This document shows positions 10,295-22,027 of a stretch of 64,000 nt of DNA, piece after piece. Both the position numbers and the translations under genes were made by a program. The DNA is from Corticium candelabrum (Eukaryota; Porifera; Homoscleromorpha; Homosclerophorida; Plakinidae), in contig NC_085096.1 in the NCBI RefSeq assembly GCF_963422355.1, positions 6,720,717 to 6,784,716 of the forward strand. Reading direction: 5' to 3'. Numbering within the stretch: position 1 is the first letter of the stretch; every line of letters starts with the position of its first letter. Under the pieces are notes generated by a model. It had not been told where the DNA came from. It did no database searches and saw nothing but the letters and a program-made list of their open reading frames with translations.

Positions 10295-10950
10295 TGTGCA
10301 GACATTCGTTCGTTAGGTTGCTTATAGTGACTCATGGGTTAGTTACTGTTTGAGCATGGGTTACTATTTTGTCAATCATCCTAGAACATGCGTTACTATT
10401 CAAGCATGGGTTACTAAATTTGCTATTCTGTAAATGCTTTGATTCTGAAACGATGCACCCTTGTCCGGGATAATAAGCAGTTGTACATATAGTCGCCCCG
10501 AGCAGTAGATTGATCAGTAGCTAAATACAAGAACAAATCATAGACTGTTTAGTAGTTCGTTCAGGTCAGCATCCAAACTCAACCAGTCTTGATTAATTGA
10601 TTTCTTTTTAATTGGTCTTATATAAAGTTGGTAGTTTAGTTGAACTGTTCCAGCATAGTCTGCTTTGTTATTTTGTAACCGCACACACAAGAAACATTCT
10701 CATAGTCTGCTCTTAGTGCAAATCAGCAACTCTACACATCTTACTATCCCAGATAACAATGTCTTTTTTCAGAACGTAAGCTTCAACAAGATATATTGTA
10801 TATTACTGATGTTGAAGTGCATGTTGTATCATAGCATCAAGAAGCATACACACTCCAATTATCTGGGAGTGAAATTTTGAGCTGAGTTATTGAGTATGTT
10901 GTGGTCTGCATGCACATTATTGAGTATGGGCAGACCTGTCAACTCTTAAG
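10295..10950. other. no gene; short GGGTTACTATTT repeats
   Basis: The phrase CATGGGTTACTATTTGAGCATG and variants recur near 10040, 10335, 10360 and 10400, giving a loose direct repeat. Nothing coding is recognisable. Confidence 0.4.
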
Positions 10951-11296
10951 TAAGGTTGGTTCACAATATGCGACAGAGACATGATGGACATGATGGACAG
11001 CTCTTCAGGCAGTGTTTACAATACGTGTATCTTGTGTTCCACTAATCACCATTCGCGTGCTATGTCATCCTTGTTTTTGCGCTTTGCTGATTGGGTAACA
11101 GTACCTAATCATTTCTTGTTGCAGTTTGCCAACTTCTGTTGGACCAGACAAATAAAATTGATTCTATCCCTTCATCAACTCTTCATCAAGCAATCCATCC
11201 TTCATGTGGCTCAAGCGGCATCTTTCATGTGTCTTTCATGTGGTTTGACGGAACGGAACGGATTGCTCTCCGTCGCATATTGTGAACCAGCCTTTA
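10951..11296. mobile_element. MITE-like element, 346 bp
   Basis: The left end starts TAAGGTTGGTTCACAATATG at 10951. The reverse complement of the right end (closing at 11296) starts TAAAGGCTGGTTCACAATAT, and both continue GCGAC-GAGA. The inverted repeats are about 30 bp with two or three differences. The inside has no transposase. Size and structure fit a non-autonomous DNA transposon; the flanks hint at a TA or TTA target. Confidence 0.65.
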
Positions 11297-11499
11297 CCCA
11301 TCACACGTGTGAGACTCGTGCATTTTCACTTTGTCTGATGCATGTCAGCATCAAACTTCTTATCTCACATTGTTTCCCCAGCAGGGATTGTTTTCTACAG
11401 TAATGAAAAGATTACAAATGCCTAAGACAAAATAGATTAGATGTACACTGATCCGGTTTTCATTGTAATATGAAATGGCTTTTGTCAATTTCTTTCATA

Positions 11500-12282
11500 C
11501 TCAAGCCTAGGCTCGAGTGTCCAGCCGGTCACTCCCCCCGTGGCAGAGAAAGACCGGCTGGAGACATTCGCCACTCAAAGGAAACCGCTGCCTCTCTATC
11601 CTCCAATCAGGATTTTACACGTTTGGTTAGTGTTTGTGCATGCACGTGTATTCACAATAACTGCTGATAGCAATGCCCGTCGCTATTGGCTCTCTACTAA
11701 TGGCTTTGTGACTGAGTAGTCAATTGCTTTTACCGTCTGATATCACATTTCATTAGCGTGTCAGCTACACCTGCATGTCATCTTCTCCTTTGTCTTCCGT
11801 TTCGTACTTGGAGGAATAGGCAGCGCATACAAAACAACTGCTAGTAGCTTAGGGTGTCGTACGTTGCATGCATTGAACGAGTAGACCATCTACAAAGCGT
11901 GGTATTTGCACTCAACGCAGTGCGATGTGCAGAGCTATGATTTGCGTACATTGCGGTCGACCATTGGTTGGCTTCTGTGGTAAACTTTGAGTCTAGCGAT
12001 CTTAGAACGAGAGACAGACAACGAGAAGAGCCGGAAAGAGTCGACATGTTGTTTGTAGACTTGGATGGCACGTGTCGAGACTACACGCACTTACGTCAGA
12101 GCGAAATTACATTAGCAAAGAGCCAATAGAGACGCGCATCCCTATCGAGGATGCACAAACATTGAACGGCACTCTGATTGGAGGATAGAGAGTCGGCGGT
12201 TTGTTGAGTGGCGAATGTCTCCAGCTGGTCTTTCTCCGCCATGGGGGGAGATGACCGGCTGGACACTTGAGCCTAACTCAAG
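11500..12282. mobile_element. long-TIR palindromic element, 783 bp
   Basis: The arms 11500-11705 and 12108-12282 are inverted copies: GTGTCCAGCCGGTC, the GGAGACATTCGCCACTCAA block, CTCTATCCTCCAATCAG and AGCCAATAG each appear in reverse complement on the other side. The spacer of about 400 bp has no long frame. This is the foldback or MITE class; the arms have drifted to about 80 percent identity, so it is not recent. Transcripts through it would form a long hairpin. Confidence 0.65.
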
Positions 12283-12429
12283 CCAGTCTCTTGCCTCTTC
12301 TTTCTTTCCTATGTCACTTTTATAGCAGAGAGACATAACTAACTCTAATCCTAACCCTAAGTTCTCTCCAGTCCAGTACGACATACGGCAGAATAGCAGG
12401 GCATGGAGAGCTTGGCTTGAGTCTAACTT

Positions 12430-13180
12430 CAGTGGTCAAAATTACTGCTGGTCATCGGTCAATGGCCAGTCATATTTGGATAATGACCGGTGATAGCTGC
12501 TAATTACCGGTCAACTTTTGTAGGTCATTAGTGTTAAGAAGAGCTATCCCAGCTCTATGAACGCCAAGTGTATAGTCTACATAGCTATGTGATACAATGT
12601 ATAATATGTTAGCTATGTACATTATGTAGCACTATCTATTTAGTTTCTGTTCATGTGTTGGCCTCTGAAATTTGCATATCAACAATCTATAGCACCGCCC
12701 AACTTTTACCTTGTTTGTCAGGCTTCAATCATGCATGAGAAGGGCAGCCTTGCATGTTTATCTAAGTCTTGTGAGAGGACAGTTAGCCATTGTTCTGTTA
12801 CTATGAATGCTATAACATTTTTAGTGAATTATGATAGGACCAGTTCAGTAGTTATGCTGTGAAAAGATTTGCTATGGTACATGCAACATGAGTAGTTAAT
12901 GAGCTTATAGTATACTAAACGTCTGTTGAAACTTTGGTTTTACTTTTTGCCTTTCAATTCATTGCTAGAGTGCCATGTCTCTGGACAAAGTTGCCCAGTC
13001 ATTTTTACCCAAATGATTGGTTTTTGATTGCTGATTAAAGTAGTGATTACTAATTTTTATTACTAACTGCTTTTGATTACTAACTAAATTAGACGACTCG
13101 TAAAAAATTGAATGACCGGCTAACTTCTGGCATTACCGGCCATACAGCCGATTAACTTTGAAAACTAATTTTAAGCACTG
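12430..13180. mobile_element. possible non-autonomous hAT element
   Basis: CAGTGGTCAAAATTA at 12430 is close to CAGTGCTTAAAATTA, the reverse complement of the right side ending at 13180. Both have the CAGTG start common in hAT termini. Inside, GACCGG/CCGGTCA words recur at both ends. No clean 8-bp target duplication is visible and no transposase is present. Confidence 0.35.
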
Positions 13181-13359
13181 ACCTTGGTACTCAGTTCCTA
13201 TTTTTAGCATATTTGACATCTTAGGGAAATTGGAATGTAAGTCATTAGACCTACTGCATAACCTCAGTCAATTTCAAAAGATGAATAATGCTGGACACCA
13301 AAGAATGTGAGCAGAGAAACAAGTGAATGAGTTGTCCATTATACCGAGTAGGGTTCCTA

Positions 13360-14640
13360 TTAACCTTACAAGCTAGGCTCTTCTATGTTGTCGCTGAACG
13401 TTCAGCACGTGAAGCACACGAGGGGGAGATTTTGCCAGAATCACTCTAGTGCAAGGGGAGCTTGGTTGCTTTTGATAATGTCATAGTGACGTACCACCAG
13501 GATCCTGTGCCTTGGCATAGATAAGGTTAATTTGATTGCTTAGAAGAACTCTTGAGAGTAATTGGCGTTATTGTATTTGGTTAAGTGAAGCGCAACATAG
13601 TCCTCCATGAAGAACACTTGATGTGAAAGCTAGTGCAAGCTGTTGTTGGACAAAGTGAGTGTCGGCCCAGCAATGGCCTGGGACTGGGCTGGACTTGGTC
13701 TGTACCTGGCCTGGTAAACTTACATTCTCCAGCAGCGTTGCTTTTCTAATGACCTCATTTTCAGGTTTGAATCCTATCACGACATAGCAGTATAGTGACC
13801 TTCCTGATTGCGTTTAGTACTGTAGACAAACATTGTAATAACTGTCAGTTCTTTCCTTGTCACTCAACGCTTCACCATGCAGTGGTATGGCCTACATCTT
13901 GTTAAACTCTGCAGATGAGCATTGAATCCATGTCAGATGCAGATGATTGTATTCGTTACGGAGCTTAACAGTTAGTAAGTCTGAGCACTGATCAAAATGA
14001 GCATATGACTGTACATTCAACTTACCAAACAGTTCTTTTTGTACAATAATTCCGGGAAACATCTAAGGCATGGAAAAGCAGTAGTGAACCTTGCAATTTA
14101 GGAAATACAGTTGAGTCGTACTTGTGTTGTGTATAGTACTCTACTTACATATGACGTTTTTCAATAATTACATAGAGAAATGAGCTCAGTTTCCTAAACT
14201 ATCATGCTGCTGATTGACTAGGATAGGCCCACGTGGTGGTGTACATAGCCTGCTTAGTCTTCAACGAGTGTGAAACTGAATGCTTAAAGGGAGTCATGAC
14301 ACTGCAGAATAAATTGCTGGGTTGTATGTACCATTGGCGAATAATAATGTCAACTACTTGGATGTAATTTGTTCTGAAAAAAAGTGCATGAAGTGGAGTT
14401 CCCAGTTGGATGATCAAATTGCTACTTATTGTAGGTCCACTGTCAAACCAATAATCTTTAATTAATTTATTGAACCTAGGAAACCAGATCCAGGTGGTAC
14501 GTCACTATGTTATTCTGAAGAGCAACCAGGCTCTCCTTGTGCTAGAGCAATTCCATTAAAGGCTCCTTCTCACATGATTCACGTGCATTCTGTTTAGCAA
14601 CAGCGCCGGAGAGCCTGGCTTGCAGGCTAGGTTGTTATCG
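13360..14640. mobile_element. inverted-repeat element, about 1.28 kb
   Basis: The left arm (13360-13511) and right arm (14481-14640) are reverse complements over about 150 bp. Shared blocks include CATAGTGACGTACCACC, CTCTAG followed by CAAGG-GAGC-TGGTTGCT, a GCACGTGAA word, and CTAGGCTCT or CCAGGCTCT near the tips. The interior of about 970 bp shows no transposase or gene. It is a foldback or MITE-type element. Confidence 0.6.
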
Positions 14641-16650
14641 AGATGTCAAGATGAATGGGCTTCACCGTGTTCACTAAGCAGTACCTAATCTGTAGAGGTA
14701 GAGTTATAGTTAGGTTTATGGCCATGATATATTTACCTCCCAGAGTAACGGCAATGGAGTGGCCAATATACAGAAGATCCAAATTTCTAGAAGAGGCATA
14801 GTGGCCGTACTAGTTTTCTCACATTCCTTTTCCAGGCCTGTCTCCTAATTCTTGGGAAATAAGGATTCACTGTTTCCTATTACCTGTGTTCTTGATTTTC
14901 TGTTACGCAAGCCTAGTGTGCATTAAGAGGGGCTAACGTGCATTGATAAAGTGCAGTTGATAGATAATCTCGAAAAAATTGTAGTTGTCGAAAACAGTAG
15001 ATTCTCAACTTATAAATAGATAAGTGATATCAACTGATCTATTATAAACTACCTAATATAATGATTTAAATGGTGGTTGAACAGTACTACAAATGCACAT
15101 ACCACAATAATTGCTTTTCATGTGAGTTTACTAGTTTTTATTTGTGTACTGCTAGATAGGGAAGTACATTTAATATACAAGAAATCTGTTATTGCATCGT
15201 CGATCATTAAACTATCTTTAGTTTTCAATGCTTTTTAGTAGCAGGTCCTAATTGACCGAGGAGGGTTACACTAATGCCTTTGTAGCCAGACCAACGGATG
15301 GCCAATTGCATTGCATGGACTTGTTGTTATTAATAGTTTAATTAGCATCCCATTAAAGGATATGATGAATGTGTCCAACCCCTTTCTCATACTCTTCATG
15401 TTGATTAGCATGTGCCAGTGTGCACCAGCTGTTTTGTAGCCTAAGCCAGCACCTAAAGGTTTACATTTAGCACTTTAGTGCTTCTTTATTCATCTTTTGT
15501 AGCTGTTTGAACATGTGAGTTATTGATTTATGCTGCTGCTTGTTTTGTGCAGTATGGCTTTTGTCAGAATCTCGTGCTTGCTGTGACAGTAGCCTACCAT
15601 CGGATTGTATCCAACATCTATTTAAACTGATGTTGTAGATGTTGTAATATGTATTTCAGTGGTGTGGAGCTGGGATGCAGAGGGGGAAGCGGCCACGGCC
15701 CTCAAATCTGAGCACAACTTTTATTATGGGAAGCAAACAGAATTAGCAGTCTAGCAAAACATGTTAGTGATAGTCCATGTACTACGGGGTGTTCTCATGC
15801 TCTTTCCCCTACCCCAACTTGTGATTTGCTCTGCTGCTACTGTGTTTTGATTAGGATTACTCAGTGAGCATTGTGATAGTTTGCTGTTTTATGAAATAAC
15901 TTGTGACTTTGATACTTTAAAAATGTTATCTGACAACTTTTGAAATGGCACAATGACCAAAGTGGCATTTTTCTCTAAGTGAAATAATGCTTAGGTAATT
16001 CCACGTATGCAAAACAACAAATCTAAATTATACAAAACAGTTTAGTTTATATTCCTAAATTTATATCAATTAAGAGGAATGAATCATTAATAGACATAAT
16101 GAATGAACTGTTGTTGGAAATTTCTATGTACAGTAGTTGTACCTCTAAGCTAATTTTGAAAATGTATTGCGTACAAATGAATAATAGTTGATATTGCTGT
16201 TTTAGTGAGACAAGCTCGGTCAACATTCTGCTACATACTCTCAGCTTGAGTTTGCTTTACATTGTGGTGTACAATGTTTCATTTGATGCTCAGATCAGCT
16301 TCATCAAATTTACTCTCCTGAGTTAATTTAACCAGAATTGCGTTTGGTGAATGGATTGAAGCTACAAAGAGATATATTCAGCTTCAATTAGCTAAATTGC
16401 TCTAGTAGAGTTCTGAGGCATAATACTTCTATGACTCATGTGCCTCAGCTAACTACTCAGCGCAATAGACATATAGAAATGGATGGGTGTATCTATTTCA
16501 ATTCCTAGACAATGCTATCTCTGTGCTATCTGTACTCAATTCGATGTTAGTTCAGACTTGTAGTGAACTGCTAATTAGACAGTGACACTGCCTAGTTGAT
16601 AACAATCAATAGAGTGATCGTGTACGTACACGTCTAGAGTCTATTCTCTT
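14641..16650. other. intergenic, no gene seen
   Basis: AT-rich sequence with frequent stops on both strands. No repeat structure or domain is recognised. It ends at the start codon of the PH-domain gene, so a promoter probably lies in its last few hundred bases, but no TATA or other element stands out. Confidence 0.4.
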
Positions 16651-16658
16651 TATTATCG

Positions 16659-17187
16659 ATGGAAGAAAAAGTTTTGAGGAAAGACTGGCTAGAACTACGT
16701 GCACGATGGATGCCTCTCTGGAAGCGACGCTGCACCGTACTGCACGAGACGACGCTGACGTTTTACTACGAAGAGCCAACGGTAAAAAATTGATGTAATA
16801 TTCGGTATAATTGACTCAATTATTAATTAACATGCACAGGAGCGTACAGACGAAGTGCACATAATGCCGACGGTTGCTAGCGCTGAGTGCCATGACGACG
16901 CTACACCGTCCGACTTGTCTAGCTTCAAAATGGCAACGTTGGCATGCTGATGAAAAGATGCTTGGTTAGGGTGCTGCTCTCTTGCCAATTGAAACCCTCC
17001 CGTCGCTGTAGATTTTCAGACTCTAGTTAGAGCCAAGCCATAGTGTGCTGTCCTCGGAGTTTTACCCACTGGCGGCGATGATACAGACGTACCTGGCGCT
17101 ATGCATATGCATTGCGCTCAAAGTCAGCGTCACAAAAATTCAAGTGAGCGCCAAGCGAGCACCGGTTTATTTTCGCGTACGCGCGCG

Positions 17188-17237
<50 letters not shown>

Positions 17238-18464
17238 CACATGTACACAAGAATGACTTTTGCATACAACTTTATATTAATTAACTAACAATTTGCTCGT
17301 GTGGAGAACGGGCTATTCAGCTAGTTTTCTATAAGTATTGAAACTCCAGACTACCTTGAACCACGCCTTCTGCCATTTATTTTTGCTTGCAGATGCGCTG
17401 CCAGCACTTTACAGCTTTTATCATCACCCAATCCATATGTAATGCAAGCGGACGAAATGCTGCCAAGTGCTGGCAGTGCTTCTGCAAGTGAAATGGACAG
17501 CAGAAGATGTGGTTTGAGGTGGTTTGGAGTTTCAAGCTTTGTGGCTATAATTAGCCACACTCTAAGGACATCAAATGAAACACCAATATCCAACAGGGTT
17601 TATTTGCCGGATTCCTTGTGATCACATGCATGTAGTACCAGGTGCTACCCAGAGCACCAGTTATAAGAAAGCAAAGGAAATTGAGCGTCAATCTTATCGC
17701 CCATGCCCACTCCTGTTTTAGGTGCAGTCCCTAGGCATGCATGCAGGCACACACTTCTGTAGGTTATTACAAGAGTAACTTGCTCTTTCACTAGAATGCA
17801 TGCATACAATCGATTTATTGTCTTTGCAAAGAGGGAATGAACAACACTAATTAGCATTGTGTTTTAGTAGGAATAGCCACACAATAATCAGAAAGAAGTG
17901 AACAACCAAGTGTCGGTGGTTTAAAGAAGTGTACCAGATTGAAAGTATTATGACTAACAAGCCCTTTGTTACAATATTTTGCTATGGTGAGTTAGTCATA
18001 TGTGGAACCCTCAGTTTGCTTTTGCACTGGTTTCTTCACTATTTGCTGATTTCTGTGGCCATTCCTAACAAAAACATCTTTAAGCTTTTATGTCTTGTAT
18101 ACACAGGCAAAAACCTATGTGAGGCTGTCGGGTTCCGAAGAGCCCCCTTTAATTGCAGCTTGTCTTGCCTCGATTGTATGCACATAATACTATGGTCTAT
18201 GAGGTATAGTGTGCTGTGGTATTTAATTAAGTTAAGGGAACAGTTTTGCAAATTGGTCATTTACATGCAAAAAGAATAAAACTTCCTTTCCAGTTGGGAG
18301 AGAGACAGTCTGAGTGAATGTTACTATATTGTCTGGCAACTTTGCAAACATATCTTGTTTATAGACTACTAATGATGACTACGATGCTGATGTCATTTTC
18401 TTTCAAGTGTATATGTTCTAAATGTGCTGTGTATGAAATGTGTGTCATGTGTATGGCCATGTAT

Positions 18465-18557
<93 letters not shown>

Positions 18558-18835
18558 ACACACACACACACCTGGAATTCCGTCATACCCACTGTGGGCT
18601 TTGGCATCGCAGAAGTTTTCGCCAAGAAGAGCGGTCATTGGCTTAACACACTCTATTCTGCGAGTAGTAGCAAATACACAGTCAGATGACCAGCTTGCTG
18701 GGCTAGCGCATCCTAGTCTCACACCATCCTCAGCTTGCCAAGGCTGAAGTTAGCATGTATTCCTCCTCCTGGCCAGAGAACTACCGGAAATACAAGATCC
18801 CATGGGGTACCCTCTTGGAGGGTTTAGTGAGAGGA

Positions 18836-18922
<87 letters not shown>

Positions 18923-19672
18923 CGATGTATATCTTGATGTAGACACTTATTACTATTACTAGGGTCAAGAGCTTAGTGCATTGTTGAACATTAGGCTTCA
19001 TATATTTTTATCGAATTTAACTATTGCTTTACCTCTGTTATGTCATCTTTACGTAAAGAATATTGCAGATGGAGTACATACAATTATTGTACTGCACTGT
19101 ATAAATAATCGAGGTAGTACTAGTACAACGTATAGCAGTTCTTGAGTAGCCACATCAAATGACAGATGAAGGAATATGTGAGGATAATGCAGCAAGCATG
19201 AGACTGTGTTATTGTCACTCTTGTTGATACACACTGTTGGGATGTTTAGTAGTGTACTCTGATACCAACACCACATACCATTCTTACATATTTCTACAGT
19301 CAGCTCAAACACCAGCATGATTTGCTAACTTCAAGCACTAACATATGATTTGACTAAAAATCCATCTGCATCTGTAGTACGTATCTTGAAATTAATTGGC
19401 ATCACTAGGTAGTTTGAAAATGACCAACTTATGACGTCTGCATGGTCATACATACAAGTTTGTGTGTTATTGTGCAGGAAAATCTTCAGGCAAGAGTTGA
19501 CAGTGTCTTTCCCTTAGTGGATATCATGGCTATAAGTTATGACAGTGTGACCAGTCTTTGCTTGTCTGTACGATCTGGTGCCAGGAGAGTTCGTATTCAA
19601 TGCTATACTAAAGAACGAGCAGATGATTGGCATAGAGACCTAAGCTACCATGCATTGAAGAAGGATAAGTAG
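16659..19672 (+). CDS. small PH-domain protein, two exons
   Basis: Exon 1 (16659-16781) encodes 41 residues with the first two strands of a pleckstrin-homology fold, including RWMPLWKRRCTVLHETTLTF. The donor GTAAAA follows in phase 0. Exon 2 (19478-19672, acceptor TTGTGCAG) encodes 64 residues containing the later strands (RRVRIQCYT) and the C-terminal helix with the conserved Trp (ERADDWHRDLSYHAL). Joined, they give a protein of about 105 residues that is almost only a PH domain, likely a phosphoinositide or protein-binding adaptor. The ATG is the first in frame and the intron is 2.7 kb, filled with CA arrays. A possible skipped exon after CACAG at 16840 would add a stop after 36 codons. No known gene name can be assigned. 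Confidence 0.65.
17192..17235 (+). repeat. CA microsatellite
   Basis: About 22 CA units inside the PH-gene intron, preceded by a GCGCGCGCAC stretch. Confidence 0.95.
17399..17476. repeat. short hairpin
   Basis: CTGCCAGCACTT at 17399 and AAGTGCTGGCAG at 17465 are perfect reverse complements separated by about 54 bases, within the PH intron. It could be a small foldback or part of an older element. Confidence 0.4.
18466..18571 (+). repeat. CA microsatellite
   Basis: Over 100 bp of nearly perfect CA with one CCA interruption, in the PH-gene intron. Confidence 0.95.
18840..18921 (+). repeat. CA microsatellite
   Basis: About 41 perfect CA units, third CA array in the same intron. Confidence 0.95.
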
Positions 19673-21096
19673 ATCTACTTTGAATAGATAATTTCATTAA
19701 TTACCTTGTAGTTGTAGTTACCATTGCAATGTTTTATATAAATGCAATATTTTAGTAGTAAAACTGCTTCAGTGTAATGAGTCACCAACAATTCAGGGAT
19801 GGTGTGTGTGTGCGTGCCTGCGTGCGTACGCGCTCATTCAACTACTTTATAGTAACTTGATATTTCATTAAAGCAGTGCTTACGTACAGCCTTTGACAAC
19901 TTGTATGTTTATGCCCTTTCTCTCTTTCAACTTTCATTGATAGCAAAGAGCTATTTGTGAGCTCTCCCTGTATGGGAAAAAAGGTGCTGCTGCAATGATC
20001 TTGTGTCATCGGTCTAGCAGTGGGAGGACGTTCACTTCTACGCAGATACGGGCTTTACTTGTTACTGCGTGTACCTAGAATTATGTTAAATAAATTTGTG
20101 TAGCATATGAATGCAGGACTTGTGAGGACAGGTTGAGCTCACCGATTGCCTTTGTATGATCAGAGATGGCTACTGAAATAGTGAAGACGAATTGGCTAAG
20201 CTACACAGAGCTGGCACGTTTCTCTTTAGTAGTCTTTCTTCCAAAGTTCCTGTGTACATAACTAGCAAGAAGAGCAGGAATAGATAAGGAGGCTATATTA
20301 ATTAACTACAGGAACAGCTTCACCTGCTGCAACTGTGACGACTGTAGGGAACTTGTGAGCATCCGAAACATCTGTTCTGTACTAGAGGATACATGTACAG
20401 TAACTGGAAGTGTATTGAGCACCTCTACTGATGGTGCATGTTTTGGCAAGTTGAAATAGCGTTGGCCTATAGATTTTATACTGCATAGCAGGTTAATTAT
20501 TTCTGCATGTCTAGGCTGCTCCAAATAGTTGTTGGTTTCTGGTCAGAAAATCTGAAATTTGTTACTGTTATCATGAGTACTTAGCTAATAAGTGACTAAA
20601 ATCTGATTTGGTCTATGTAAACATGCATGGCTATACTGAACAATTGTCATTGTTTTTTAAATATAAATAAAAAAATTTGTACATTTTGAACAAACAGCAT
20701 CTTGTCTATATGTATCATGAATAGTAATTGTTTATTTTCTGTTTCCTTCATATTGTCTTGAGCTGCATGGCAGCTAGTCTCCAGACTACCAACATTATAT
20801 TTACCAAAGATCTCATTCCAACATGCTATGTTTGCTCGATAAGTTTTCCTATAGTTTTGCTTTCTGTTCCACGCTTTTTTGTATGCATACCCTCGATTTG
20901 CATTACGAGTAATTAACAACATGCATGCACTGAGGTGTTGCAAGCTACCTGTATGCAGTGTCAAAAATAATACACCACCATAAGTTAGACTTGGAGTACT
21001 GGCACGAGTTTTGCACACAAACTAGCGCATTGCATGCGTAGTTCAGTTGCCCGCGTTTTAGACTACCAGTCTCTCGGAGGTACTAATCAAAGCGAC

Positions 21097-21098
<2 letters not shown>
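19673..21098. other. intergenic, no gene seen
   Basis: No recognisable coding block. This and the next kilobase should hold the 5' exons and promoter of the CD36-like gene, but I cannot find a match to the N-terminal membrane segment or the PPVP-like region of the family. Confidence 0.4.

Positions 21099-21164
<66 letters not shown>
21099..21164 (+). repeat. CA microsatellite
   Basis: About 33 perfect CA units between the PH gene and the scaffold gap. Confidence 0.95.
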
Positions 21165-21166
<2 letters not shown>

Positions 21167-21542
21167 TAACACGCTTTCATTTAATAGCACTGTAATGGTA
21201 TAATTAAATATTGTTGAACGTAACCAAGAGCAGTCAAAAATGAAACAGAAAGTGAGAACAATAGCATTACATGTCTAGCTATACTTATTCCCCGGATTGT
21301 CAATCATCGCCGTGGATTGACGAAGGCGGGGAGAGACTGGCTCGAGTTTAATACGTAGTACATGCATGGCTCTCTAGCTAGCCTCGCCCCATGCAGATTC
21401 AGTTTGAATTGCAGCCCTCGATGCGCTGCCATCATCACTACAGCTCTCTGCTGTCGCGTCTAATTTGGTTCTTTCTTTTTGTTTTCTCTCTTGTTCTTTA
21501 TGCTATGGTCTGGCTACGCGAGACTAACTAGAATATAACATG

Positions 21543-21742
21543 NNNNNNNNNNNNNNNNNNNNNNNNNNNNNNNNNNNNNNNNNNNNNNNNNNNNNNNNNN
21601 NNNNNNNNNNNNNNNNNNNNNNNNNNNNNNNNNNNNNNNNNNNNNNNNNNNNNNNNNNNNNNNNNNNNNNNNNNNNNNNNNNNNNNNNNNNNNNNNNNNN
21701 NNNNNNNNNNNNNNNNNNNNNNNNNNNNNNNNNNNNNNNNNN
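21543..21742. other. assembly gap, 200 N
   Basis: Exactly 200 undetermined bases, a standard scaffold-gap length, directly next to a CA array. The true distance across it is unknown, and exons of the downstream gene may be missing here. Confidence 0.99.
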
Positions 21743-21901
<159 letters not shown>

Positions 21902-22027
21902 GATTTTTGATGATTAATTAACTTTATCTAATGAAGGAATGATTCTTATTTATTAAATTTAATAATTATTATAATGGTTATCATTGCTTAGTACAAGGTA
22001 TAGAATTATTGTTGTGTTTGTTCCTAG

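Noticed and set aside
12341-12362. Telomere-like CTAATCCTAACCCTAA stretch
   Set aside because: Only about three imperfect units, far too short and isolated to be telomeric.
20306-21018. Two minus-strand frames as 5' exons of the CD36-like gene or a separate gene
   Set aside because: Wrong strand for the receptor and no recognisable domain.
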